A stretch of DNA of 64,000 bases from Devosia sp. 1566 (GTDB taxonomy: Bacteria > Pseudomonadota > Alphaproteobacteria > Rhizobiales > Devosiaceae). The DNA is taken from the NCBI RefSeq assembly GCF_004005995.1, contig NZ_CP034767.1, forward strand, positions 2,728,001 to 2,792,000. Direction: 5' to 3'. Within the stretch, counting starts at the first letter, position 1. Each line of letters opens with the position of its first letter. Below are positions 36,785 through 43,899 of this stretch, piece by piece. Below the pieces are notes generated by a model. The model was not told where the DNA came from. It searched no databases and saw only the letters and a list, made by a program, of their open reading frames with translations. The position numbers and the translations under genes were made by a program.

Positions 36785-37006
36785 ATGAAGTCCGAAATCC
36801 ACCCCGACTACCACACCATCAACGTGGTGATGACCGACGGCACCACCTACCAGACCCGTTCGACCTACGGCAAGGAAGGCGACACGCTGCAGCTCGACAT
36901 CGATCCCAACACCCACCCGGCCTGGACCGGCGGCACGGGCCAGCTGCTCGACCGCGGCGGCCGTGTTTCGCGCTTCAAGGAGCGCTTCAAGGGTTTCGGC
37001 ATCTAA
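36785..37006 (+). CDS. rpmE: 50S ribosomal protein L31 (zinc-free type)
   Basis: L31 bridges the central protuberance and the 30S head. The 73-residue protein opens [20 protein letters not shown] and contains [16 protein letters not shown], matching L31. It has no Cys, so it is the C-minus form that does not bind zinc. The ATG at 36785 has GAGG about 10 bases upstream. Its leader contains the hairpin at 36749-36770, and a good terminator follows, so it is monocistronic. Confidence 0.95.
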   Translation: MKSEIHPDYHTINVVMTDGTTYQTRSTYGKEGDTLQLDIDPNTHPAWTGGTGQLLDRGGRVSRFKERFKGFGI

Positions 37007-37030
37007 GCCACTCCCCTTATCAAGTGATTC

Positions 37031-37057
37031 GCCCGGCCTTTGCGCCGGGCTTTTCGT
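37031..37057 (+). terminator. Terminator after rpmE
   Basis: GCCCGGC and GCCGGGC form a 7-bp stem with a 6-base loop, followed by TTTTCGTTT, 24 bases past the rpmE stop. Confidence 0.8.
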
Positions 37058-37084
37058 TTCTGCGCCCGGCAGCGGAACACCACC

Positions 37085-37402
37085 ATGCGCCTTTCGCTCT
37101 TTGCCCTGGCCTCTTTGTTTGAGATCGGCGGCTGCTATCTGGTGTGGCAGGCCTGGCGCCATGGGCAAGCCTGGCTCTGGCTCCCCGCCATCCTGGCACT
37201 CGCCAGCTTTGCCTGGCTGCTGGCCCTTGCCGGCACCGACAGCGCTGGCCGCGCCTTTGCCATCTATGGCGGGGTCTATATCGCCGCCTCGCTGGTCTTC
37301 ATGGCTTCGGTAGAACAAATCCGCCCCGATCGCTGGGACCTGCTGGGCGCTGCAATCTGCCTGCTGGGCGCGGCCGTGATCCTCTGGGCGCCGCGTGCCT
37401 GA
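37085..37402 (+). CDS. YnfA/UPF0060-family small membrane protein
   Basis: The 105-residue protein has four predicted membrane helices covering nearly the whole length and matches UPF0060 (YnfA): LFEIGGCYLVWQAWR near the start and AFAIYGGVYIAASLVFM in the middle. The family resembles small multidrug resistance exporters, but substrates are not established. The ATG at 37085 is chosen. It lies after the rpmE terminator and is convergent with rcdA. Confidence 0.85.
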   Translation: MRLSLFALASLFEIGGCYLVWQAWRHGQAWLWLPAILALASFAWLLALAGTDSAGRAFAIYGGVYIAASLVFMASVEQIRPDRWDLLGAAICLLGAAVILWAPRA

Positions 37403-37405
37403 GCG

Positions 37406-37924
37406 TCAGGGCCGCCCGAACGCTGCCTTGAGGCGCGACAACTGGTCGGCAATGTCATTGGCCACGCTGCCATCGAGCTGCGGCATCCGCCCGCGCTCCA
37501 TCTGGTCAAACTGCATCACCCGGTCAAACAGCCGGTCGCCCTTGTCGATATAAAGCCGCAGGGCTTCGGGCAGCAGCTCATAGCCCGGCCCCCCGCGCTG
37601 CGACGGTGTCGCCGAAAACTTGACCTTCTCCTTTTCGGAGCGGGCATTTTCCTTGCTGATCTCGCCTTCATTTACGGCGCGCTGCAGCAAGAGCCACGAT
37701 GCCAGCTGCATCAGCCGGGTCGTCAGCCGCATGGATTCGGTGGCGTATAAAAACGAGGCCTCGCGCCCCAGCAACTGGCTTTCCGCCCGCCCATGCCCGT
37801 CGAGATAGCCCGCGACCTCTTCGATCAGCGCCATGCCCTCGCGATACAGCAGGTCGAAACCGCCCGAAGCCACAATGCGCGGACCAATCGATATTGCCTG
37901 CCCGGATTCGCCAGCCTCAGCCAT
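37406..37924 (-). CDS. rcdA: DUF1465 protein, RcdA homologue
   Basis: DUF1465 includes RcdA of Caulobacter, an adaptor that helps ClpXP degrade CtrA and other cell-cycle substrates. The 172-residue helical protein has the family core FDLLYREGMALIEEVAGYLDG and ATESMRLTTRLMQLASWLLLQRAV, and a disordered C-terminus. The family is specific to Alphaproteobacteria. The ATG at 37924 is used. No cpdR or popA gene is adjacent, so the function is inferred from the family. Confidence 0.83.
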   Translation of the reverse strand: MAEAGESGQAISIGPRIVASGGFDLLYREGMALIEEVAGYLDGHGRAESQLLGREASFLYATESMRLTTRLMQLASWLLLQRAVNEGEISKENARSEKEKVKFSATPSQRGGPGYELLPEALRLYIDKGDRLFDRVMQFDQMERGRMPQLDGSVANDIADQLSRLKAAFGRP

Positions 37925-38033
37925 CTCGTTCCTCGCTCTCGCACTGCGTCATGATAGGACGAAACACCCTGCCCGTCACGCTTGCCGCTGCGCGAGCATG
38001 AAAGCAGCCTTAATGGGCCAAATGGTGGCCGCC

Positions 38034-38064
38034 AAAAAGAAAAAGAGCCGCGAAGGGCGGCTCT
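38034..38064 (-). terminator. Strong terminator downstream of the DUF1192 gene
   Basis: On the minus strand, AGAGCCGC and GCGGCTCT form an 8-bp stem with a 5-base loop, followed by TTTTCTTTTT. It lies 138 bases after the DUF1192 stop, leaving room for a 3' UTR or a separate small RNA. Confidence 0.85.
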
Positions 38065-38120
38065 CGAAGTTTACAGGGAGGGGTCAAACAGAGGAAGAAA
38101 TCTCTGATCCAAAAACCATC
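38034..38120 (-). ncRNA. Candidate small RNA with anti-Shine-Dalgarno loop
   Basis: Between the DUF1192 stop and the terminator, the minus strand reads as a likely riboregulator: a first hairpin with arms CAGAG and CTCTG, a single-stranded stretch containing CCCCTCCCT, then the terminator hairpin. A weak promoter (TTAATC, 17 bases, TGTTAT) would place the start near 38118. It could equally be a processed 3' UTR fragment. No known family was recognised. Confidence 0.4.
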
Positions 38121-38201
38121 TGGATAACAACACCCTAACCCGTCCGGATTAATTGCCCGTTAATGGCGCAAGATTTTTTAACCCTGCTCCTTTGCAGGTT
38201 C

Positions 38202-38384
38202 TTAGAGCTTGAAGGCCGCCTCCGCTGCCTTGCGGGTTGCCCCGCGTGCGGCGATGGCCGCCCTTAGCCGCTCGATTTCAGCCTCCAGCAAAACGATGCG
38301 CCCCTCGAGCTCCGTCACTGAAAGAGCGTCCAGCACGCTGCCGATCTCGTGGCTCTTGGGCTTGCCGCTTACCTCGTCTTCCAT
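38202..38384 (-). CDS. DUF1192 small protein
   Basis: The 60-residue protein matches the short DUF1192 proteins of Alphaproteobacteria: acidic N-terminus, then SVTELEGRIVLLEAEIERLRA forming a coiled coil, then a basic-Ala tail ending AAEAAFKL. No function is established. The ATG at 38384 is used. It is divergent from the quinone oxidoreductase gene. Confidence 0.8.
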   Translation of the reverse strand: MEDEVSGKPKSHEIGSVLDALSVTELEGRIVLLEAEIERLRAAIAARGATRKAAEAAFKL

Positions 38385-38463
38385 CTTGCCGTCCTTTCCT
38401 GTCGCCGGGGCAGCTTAACCGCTCCCCCTTGCCGGGCAAGGCCACATGGGCCAGCATGGCCCC

Positions 38464-39486
38464 ATGACCATTCCAGCTACCATGACCGCCATCGCTATCA
38501 CCGAGCCGGGCGGCCCCGAAATGCTTGCGCCCATCCAAATGCCACTGCCTGCCTGTGGCAACGGCGACGTGCTGATCCGGGTTGCTGCGGCCGGCGTCAA
38601 CGGGCCCGACCTCGCCCAGCGCCGTGGAGTTTATGATCCACCCCCCGGCGCGTCGCCCCTGCTCGGCCTCGAAGTGGCCGGGGAAATCGCGGCCCTTGGC
38701 GCCGACGTGTCGGGCTGGCAGGTCGGTGACCGCGTCATGGCCCTGACCAATGGCGGCGGTTACGCCCAATATGTCGCGGTCCCCGCCGGCCAGGTCTTGC
38801 CCGTTCCAAATGGTTGGAGCCTGCCCGAGGCGGCAGCCCTGCCCGAAACCTGGTTCACCGTCACCCAGACCCTCGTCATGCGTTCGGGGCTCGAAGCGGG
38901 CATGAGCGTTCTGGTGCATGGCGCTGCCGGTGGCATTGGCGGCGCCGCCGTCGCCATCTCCGCCATTCTTGGCGCTCGCCCCATCGGTGTCGTGTCCTCG
39001 CCGGAAAAGGCGGCCTATGCCGAAAAATTGGGGGCCGTAGCCACCATTGACCGCATGCGCGACGATATCGCTGAACGCGCGCTGGCGCTCACTGAGGGGC
39101 GCGGGGTTGATCGGGTGGTTGATCTCCTGGGCGGCGCCATGGCGGCCGTCAGCATTGCCGCCAGCGCTCGTGGAGGCCACATCGTCCAGATCGCAACCCT
39201 TGCTGGCAGCAGCGCCAAGATTTCCTTGGGCACGCTCATGGCCAAGCAACTGACCATCTCTGGCTCCACCCTGCGCCCGCAAAGCGCGGCCACCAAGGCG
39301 GCCATTGCCGCCCGGATCCGCGCCGATCTGCTGCCCGCGCTTGAGCGTCCCGGCTTCGTCCGTCCGGCGCTGACCACCTTTCGGCTTGAGGAGGCGGCCG
39401 AGGCGCATCAGGCCATGGAACAGCGCGCCCATGCCGGTAAAATCGTGCTGCTCACGGCCTTTGGCGCTGGGGAAGCGCAGTTATAA
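38464..39486 (+). CDS. NAD(P)H-quinone oxidoreductase, zinc-free MDR family
   Basis: The 340-residue protein belongs to the medium-chain dehydrogenase/reductase superfamily, quinone oxidoreductase (QOR/PIG3-like) branch. It has AAAGVNGPDLAQRRGVY, LGLEVAGEIAALG, and the Rossmann motif VLVHGAAGGIGGAAV; the Cys/His zinc ligands of alcohol dehydrogenases are absent. It probably reduces quinones with NADPH. The ATG at 38464 is chosen; the ATG at 38482 is an alternative, and neither has a clear ribosome site. The trcR promoter starts 4 bases after its stop. Confidence 0.88.
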   Translation: MTIPATMTAIAITEPGGPEMLAPIQMPLPACGNGDVLIRVAAAGVNGPDLAQRRGVYDPPPGASPLLGLEVAGEIAALGADVSGWQVGDRVMALTNGGGYAQYVAVPAGQVLPVPNGWSLPEAAALPETWFTVTQTLVMRSGLEAGMSVLVHGAAGGIGGAAVAISAILGARPIGVVSSPEKAAYAEKLGAVATIDRMRDDIAERALALTEGRGVDRVVDLLGGAMAAVSIAASARGGHIVQIATLAGSSAKISLGTLMAKQLTISGSTLRPQSAATKAAIAARIRADLLPALERPGFVRPALTTFRLEEAAEAHQAMEQRAHAGKIVLLTAFGAGEAQL

Positions 39487-39489
39487 CCA

Positions 39490-39518
39490 TTGCGGATCGG
39501 GCGTTAACGCCATATATT
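39490..39518 (+). promoter_or_regulatory. Promoter of trcR with a palindrome in the spacer
   Basis: TTGCGG (39490-39495) and TATATT (39513-39518) are 17 bases apart. The spacer contains the perfect 12-bp palindrome GGCGTTAACGCC (39500-39511), well placed to be an operator. Confidence 0.6.
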
Positions 39519-39600
39519 GGCACCATTCCCCCTCAGCATGAAGCAAAGAGGCGGAGCGGCCCGGAGGAATACCGGCCGCGCCACCAGGAGTGATTTGACG

Positions 39601-40329
39601 ATGACCCAACCCTTGTTGATGCCCAAGGCAACAGCTGTCTGGCTCGTCGACAACACGGCGTTGTCCTTCGAGCAGATCGCAGCTTTCTGCACGCTTCATC
39701 CGCTCGAAGTGCAGGGCATCGCCGATGGCGACGTCGCCGGCGGCATCATGGGCGTGAACCCCATTCAGAATGGCCAGCTGACCCGCGAGGAGATCGAAAA
39801 GGCCGAGGCTGATCCCAATTACCGCCTCAAGCTCTCCGATCCCAAGGTCCGTGTTGCCGCTGCCAAGCGCAAGGGCCCGCGCTATACCCCCATTTCGCGT
39901 CGCAACGAGCGGCCCAATGCCATCAAGTGGCTGGTGCGCAATCATCCCGAGCTCAAGGACGCCCAGATCATGCGTCTGGTCGGCACCACCAAGTCGACCA
40001 TCGATTCGGTGCGCGAATCCACCCACTGGAATTCGGCCAACCTGACCCCGATGGATCCGGTGACGCTGGGCCTGTGCAGCCAGATCGATCTCGATCTCGA
40101 AGTTGGCCGCGCATCCAAGGGCGTTGTGGGCTCCGAAGTTGCCGAGGAAGGCACCATGCTGATGACGGCCGAGGAAGCGCTCGCGCGTTCCGGTGCGCGC
40201 GGTCATTCCGATGCCGAAGGCTACAATGACGAGGAAAGCACGCGTCGCTCTTCTGACCAGCACAACGAGTTCGATGCCGACTCTGTGTTCTCCAAGCTCA
40301 AGTCCCTCAAGAGCAACAGCGACAACTAA
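39601..40329 (+). CDS. trcR: DUF1013 protein, TrcR-type cell-cycle transcription regulator
   Basis: DUF1013 proteins of Alphaproteobacteria are annotated as TrcR, a transcription regulator of cell-cycle genes. The 242-residue protein has two related helix-turn-helix-like segments: ATAVWLVDNTALSFEQIAAF (about 11-30) and NAIKWLVRNHPELKDAQIMRL (about 107-127), and an acidic Ser-rich C-terminus. The ATG at 39601 has AGGAG upstream. Its own promoter carries a palindrome. The biochemical role is inferred from family naming. Confidence 0.82.
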   Translation: MTQPLLMPKATAVWLVDNTALSFEQIAAFCTLHPLEVQGIADGDVAGGIMGVNPIQNGQLTREEIEKAEADPNYRLKLSDPKVRVAAAKRKGPRYTPISRRNERPNAIKWLVRNHPELKDAQIMRLVGTTKSTIDSVRESTHWNSANLTPMDPVTLGLCSQIDLDLEVGRASKGVVGSEVAEEGTMLMTAEEALARSGARGHSDAEGYNDEESTRRSSDQHNEFDADSVFSKLKSLKSNSDN

Positions 40330-40356
40330 TCCTCTAGCCCCGAACAGCTCCGCTCC

Positions 40357-41118
40357 ATGGTCGACCTCTACTTTGTTTCAGTGGCCGGCCTGGCGGTTCT
40401 GATCGTTGGCCTGTCCAAGGCCGGTCTGCTGGGCGGCCTGGGCGTTGTCGGCGTCCCCCTCCTCACCCTCATCATGCCGGCCCGCGATGCCGCCGGCATG
40501 ATGCTGCCAGTGCTGCTGGCCATGGACGCCATCGCCATCTACGCCTATCGCCAGCAGTTCAGCTGGCACATTCTCAAGATCATGCTGCCCGGCGCCGCGG
40601 TCGGCACGCTGATCGGCTGGGCGCTTTGGTCTGTGGTTTCCGACGCCATGGTGCTGCTCTTTGTCGGCATCATCACCCTGCTTTTTGTGCTCGACGCTGT
40701 TTTGCCACTGCGCAAAAAGCTCGAGGGGCTACCACCCTCCACGCCGTGGGGCAGGTTCTGGGGCGGCTTTGCCGGATTTACCAGCTTTGTGTCCCACACG
40801 GGCGGCCCACCTTTCCAGATCTATGTTCTGCCCCAGCGCCTGCCGCCGCCAATTTATTCGGGCACCAATGCCATCTTCTTTGGCGCCGTGAACTCGGCCA
40901 AGCTGATCCCCTATTTCTTCCTGGGCCAGCTCTCCGTCCAGAATCTCACCCTGTCCGCCGCGCTGATCCCGGTGGGCGTTGCCGGCGTGCTGATCGGCAT
41001 CTGGCTGGTGCGGCGCATCTCCGTTACCCTCTTCTACCAGATCGCCTATGGGCTCGTGTTCTTCCTGGCGCTCAAGCTGATCTGGGATGGCGTGCGGGCG
41101 GTGTTCCTCGGTCTCTGA
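40357..41118 (+). CDS. TSUP (TauE/SafE) family membrane permease
   Basis: The 253-residue protein has about eight membrane helices in the TauE/SafE/YfcA fold, with repeats such as VGLSKAGLLGGLGVVGVPLL and GGFAGFTSFVSHTGGPPFQIY. The family exports or imports sulfur-containing organic anions (sulfite, sulfoacetate, taurine); the substrate here is not evident. The ATG at 40357 follows trcR by 27 bases, so the two may be cotranscribed. It is convergent with a DUF465 gene. Confidence 0.87.
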   Translation: MVDLYFVSVAGLAVLIVGLSKAGLLGGLGVVGVPLLTLIMPARDAAGMMLPVLLAMDAIAIYAYRQQFSWHILKIMLPGAAVGTLIGWALWSVVSDAMVLLFVGIITLLFVLDAVLPLRKKLEGLPPSTPWGRFWGGFAGFTSFVSHTGGPPFQIYVLPQRLPPPIYSGTNAIFFGAVNSAKLIPYFFLGQLSVQNLTLSAALIPVGVAGVLIGIWLVRRISVTLFYQIAYGLVFFLALKLIWDGVRAVFLGL

Positions 41119-41125
41119 CCGCAAC

Positions 41126-41155
41126 AAAAAAGGCCACAGCTCCCGCCATGGCCTT
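41126..41155 (-). terminator. Terminator after the minus-strand DUF465 gene
   Basis: On the minus strand, AAGGCCA and TGGCCTT form a 7-bp stem with a 12-base loop, followed by TTTTG. It lies 30 bases past the DUF465 stop (41185). Confidence 0.7.
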
Positions 41156-41184
41156 CCCGGTCCAACTGTGTTGGAGCGCAGTGC

Positions 41185-41358
41185 TTACTGCATGCCGCTA
41201 TTGAATTTGTAGAGTTCGTCCTTGATTTCGAGCTTCTTTCGCTTCAACGCGCTCACCGTGAGATCATCGAGCGGCTTGTTCTGCAGCTCCGCCTGGATCT
41301 GACGATCCAACTCCTGATGACGGCGCTCCAACGCCGCGATGTGGCCTTCAGTCGTCAT
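41185..41358 (-). CDS. DUF465 (YdcH-like) small protein
   Basis: The 57-residue protein starts MTTEGHIAALERRHQELDRQ and ends SALKRKKLEIKDELYKFNSGMQ, a helical hairpin typical of DUF465/YdcH. These basic small proteins are conserved in Proteobacteria but of unknown function. AAGGAG lies 7 bases before the ATG at 41358. A second DUF465 gene is encoded divergently 154 bases away. Confidence 0.88.
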   Translation of the reverse strand: MTTEGHIAALERRHQELDRQIQAELQNKPLDDLTVSALKRKKLEIKDELYKFNSGMQ

Positions 41359-41512
41359 GACAACTCCTTACGCCTGACTGGACGACGCTAAGGTTCCAGA
41401 TAAAATGTGACTTGTCGATGACAATAGGTCCGCCGATCAAATCCATGTGCAAAACGGCGCCGGATCGGGTAATGGGGAACAATGTTGCGTGCCTTGGGGG
41501 AACCGCCGTTCG

Positions 41513-41728
41513 ATGCTGCCGCTGACCAAGGAACAGGAAGCCGGCCTCGGGCTTGAACTGGCCACGAAACGCCAGGAACACGCCGATCTTGACGCTGCCA
41601 TCCACACCCTGACCGGCTCGGCCTTTGCCGACCGAATGCTGATTCAACGGCTCAAGAAGCGCAAGCTCGCGCTCAAGGATCGCATCGTCCAACTCGAAAA
41701 CATTCTCCTGCCCGACATCATCGCCTGA
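41513..41728 (+). CDS. DUF465 (YdcH-like) small protein, second copy
   Basis: The 71-residue protein has the same layout as its divergent neighbour: HADLDAAIHTLTGS, then IQRLKKRKLALKDRIVQLENIL. The shared L-K-(R/K)-(R/K)-K-L-x-x-K-D block shows the two are paralogues. The ATG at 41513 (MLPLTKEQEAG) is chosen; GGGGA is 12 bases upstream, so the start is not certain. It precedes purE by 75 bases. Confidence 0.78.
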   Translation: MLPLTKEQEAGLGLELATKRQEHADLDAAIHTLTGSAFADRMLIQRLKKRKLALKDRIVQLENILLPDIIA

Positions 41729-41803
41729 CCCCTCCCCCGCTTGAGTTGTGGCAACAATTGGGCTAGGAGCGGCCTTTGTGCAGCCCGCGGGGGGACCGAG
41801 GCC

Positions 41804-42298
41804 ATGCTCACCAAACCAGCCGTTGCGATTGTCATGGGCAGCCAGTCCGATTGGCCCACCATGCGCCTTGCCGCCGAAACGCTTGAAGCGCTCGATGTGG
41901 AATATGAGGCGCGCATCGTTTCCGCGCACCGCACGCCCGAACGCCTGGTCGAGTTCGCCACCACAGCCCGCGCGGATGGCTTCCAGATCATCATTGCCGG
42001 CGCCGGCGGCGCCGCCCACCTGCCCGGCATGATCGCCGCCATGACCCCGCTGCCGGTGTTTGGCGTGCCGGTGCGCTCCAAGGCGCTTTCGGGCCAGGAT
42101 AGCCTCCTGTCCATTGTGCAGATGCCCGGCGGCATCCCGGTCGGCACCCTCGCCATCGGTGAGCCCGGCGCCATCAACGCCGCCCTCCTCGCCGCTGCCG
42201 TATTGGCGTTGCATGACGACGAGCTTGCTGAACGGCTCGATGCCTATCGCGCCAACCAGACCGCTTCCGTTCCGCTTTTCCCCACCGACACCGAGTAG
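41804..42298 (+). CDS. purE: N5-carboxyaminoimidazole ribonucleotide mutase
   Basis: PurE converts N5-CAIR to CAIR in purine synthesis. The 164-residue protein has [20 protein letters not shown] with the catalytic His, and [16 protein letters not shown], all class I PurE features. The ATG at 41804 has GAGG just upstream. PurK, which supplies the substrate, starts 3 bases downstream, so they form an operon. Confidence 0.97.
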   Translation: MLTKPAVAIVMGSQSDWPTMRLAAETLEALDVEYEARIVSAHRTPERLVEFATTARADGFQIIIAGAGGAAHLPGMIAAMTPLPVFGVPVRSKALSGQDSLLSIVQMPGGIPVGTLAIGEPGAINAALLAAAVLALHDDELAERLDAYRANQTASVPLFPTDTE

Positions 42299-42301
42299 AT
42301 C

Positions 42302-43396
42302 ATGCCCGACACCACGCCCCTGCCGCCCGGGACCACCATTGGCATCCTTGGCGGTGGTCAGCTCGGCCGGATGCTGTCGCTTGCCGCCAGTCGCCTGGGC
42401 ATGCGCACCCACATCTACTGCCCCGACCCCGATAGTCCCGCCTTCGAGGTAACCCCCCACAAGACCGTCGCCGCCTATGACGATGAAGTGGCGCTCGCGG
42501 CCTTCGCCGATGCCGTCGATGTGATCACCTACGAGTTCGAGAACGTCCCCGCCGCTACTGCCGCCTTTCTCGCCGAGCGGAGGCCTCTGCGCCCGGGCGC
42601 TCAGGCATTGGCCGTGTCGCAGGACCGCCTGGCCGAAAAAGCCTTCCTTGCCTCCAAGAACATCCCGGTAGCCCCTTACCGCGCGGTGGAATCAATCGAT
42701 CAACTGCAAACCGCCATCGCCGAGCTCGGTTTACCCGCCGTGCTCAAGACCACCCGCCTCGGCTACGACGGCAAGGGGCAGCGGGTGCTGCGTGATCGCA
42801 CCGAAGCTGCCGAGGATTATGCTGCGCTCGCCCCCAAGCCGCTCGTGCTCGAAGCCTTCATCCCCTTCAGCCAGGAGATCTCTGTCGTCGTCGCCCGCAG
42901 CCTTTCCGGCGAGGTGCGCAGCTACGATCCGGCCGAGAATGTGCACCGCAACCACATCCTCGCGACCAGCACCGTACCGGCGGCGATTCCCCCCGCGCTC
43001 GCCAAGCATGCCGGCATGATCGCCAAAGCGATTGTCGTCGCCCTCGATTATGTCGGCGTGCTGGGCGTCGAGTTCTTTGTTGTCCCAGGCGAGTCGCGCC
43101 CTACCCTGCTGGTGAACGAAATCGCGCCGCGCGTACATAATTCCGGTCACTGGACCGAGGCGGTCTGCCCCACCGATCAGTTCGAGCAGCACATCCGGGC
43201 GATTCTCGGCTGGCCGCTCGGCGATCCCGCCCGACTCGCCGATGTCGTCATGGAGAATCTGGTGGGTGACGAGGTCGGCCGGGTTCCCACTTCGCTCCAA
43301 GGCTTCACCCAGCCTCACCTTTATGGCAAACTGGAAACGCGGCCCGGTCGCAAGATGGGCCATATCAATCGCCTGTTGCAGCCGGACCGGCCCTAA
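42302..43396 (+). CDS. purK: N5-carboxyaminoimidazole ribonucleotide synthase
   Basis: PurK carboxylates AIR with bicarbonate and ATP to N5-CAIR. The 364-residue ATP-grasp protein opens IGILGGGQLGRML and contains YEFENVPA, KTTRLGYDGKGQ (ATP binding), EISVVVARS and NEIAPRVHNSGHWT. It follows purE by 3 bases. No bicarbonate-independent purE is needed in this arrangement. Confidence 0.96.
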   Translation: MPDTTPLPPGTTIGILGGGQLGRMLSLAASRLGMRTHIYCPDPDSPAFEVTPHKTVAAYDDEVALAAFADAVDVITYEFENVPAATAAFLAERRPLRPGAQALAVSQDRLAEKAFLASKNIPVAPYRAVESIDQLQTAIAELGLPAVLKTTRLGYDGKGQRVLRDRTEAAEDYAALAPKPLVLEAFIPFSQEISVVVARSLSGEVRSYDPAENVHRNHILATSTVPAAIPPALAKHAGMIAKAIVVALDYVGVLGVEFFVVPGESRPTLLVNEIAPRVHNSGHWTEAVCPTDQFEQHIRAILGWPLGDPARLADVVMENLVGDEVGRVPTSLQGFTQPHLYGKLETRPGRKMGHINRLLQPDRP

Positions 43397-43421
43397 ACTT
43401 GGGCTTTTTCGCTTGCAAAGG

Positions 43422-43450
43422 TGGACAAGTCCGCGGGGTTGGGCTATAGA
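43422..43450 (+). promoter_or_regulatory. Sigma-70-type promoter of rpsU
   Basis: TGGACA (43422-43427) and TATAGA (43445-43450) are exactly 17 bases apart. Transcription from about 43457 would give a leader of about 95 bases that folds as described for 43455-43488. Confidence 0.6.
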
Positions 43451-43454
43451 GCCC

Positions 43455-43488
43455 CCACGGTGACCGGCCCTGCTGGTCGGCGACGTGG
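43455..43488 (+). promoter_or_regulatory. rpsU leader stem-loop
   Basis: An outer stem CCACG/CGTGG encloses an inner stem GACCGGC/GCTGGTC (one G-U pair); TTTATTTGG follows. It occupies the 5' leader of rpsU and may act in attenuation or feedback. Confidence 0.4.
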
Positions 43489-43552
43489 CTTTATTTGGTC
43501 GCGGCGCTTCCATCCAATCATATTTCACCAGGCTTTAAGGGGCGGTTGACCT

Positions 43553-43828
43553 TTGCAAGTAGTCGTTCGCGATAACAACGTTGATCAGGCGCTGCGCGCG
43601 CTCAAGAAGAAGCTGCAGCGCGAAGGCGTCTTCCGCGAGATGAAGCTGCGCAACTACTACGAGAAGCCCTCCGAGAAGAAGGCGCGTCAGAAGGCTGAGG
43701 CGGTGCGCCGCGCTCGCAAGCTGGCTCGTAAGCGCGCCCAGCGTGAAGGCGGTCTGCCCGCTCCAACTCCAACGGCACGTCCCGGTCAGCCCGCTCGCCC
43801 GAGCGCAAGCACGCTGCCCCGCACCTAA
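43553..43828 (+). CDS. rpsU: 30S ribosomal protein S21
   Basis: S21 is a basic protein near the platform of the 30S subunit that aids initiation. The 91-residue protein opens [20 protein letters not shown] and has the Arg/Lys-rich [20 protein letters not shown], with a longer Pro/Ala-rich tail than the 71-residue enterobacterial form. The start is TTG at 43553: there is no in-frame ATG nearby and AAGGGG precedes it. It has its own promoter and a strong terminator. Confidence 0.94.
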   Translation: MQVVVRDNNVDQALRALKKKLQREGVFREMKLRNYYEKPSEKKARQKAEAVRRARKLARKRAQREGGLPAPTPTARPGQPARPSASTLPRT

Positions 43829-43856
43829 GCCGTTCAGAATTCATTCATTATGCGTT

Positions 43857-43892
43857 CATAACGCCGCTCCTTTCGGGGCGGCGTTATGCTTT
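43857..43892. terminator. Bidirectional terminator after rpsU
   Basis: CATAACGCCGC and GCGGCGTTATG form a perfect 11-bp stem with a 10-base loop, followed by CTTTTGG on the plus strand. It sits between convergent rpsU and the hydrolase gene and can serve both. Confidence 0.8.
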
Positions 43893-43899
43893 TGGCCCT

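Noticed and set aside
37998..38138. Small plus-strand frame of 46 codons (MKAALMGQMV...)
   Set aside because: No ribosome site; it runs through the terminator hairpin of the minus-strand transcript and its Lys-rich part is just the complement of the T tract.
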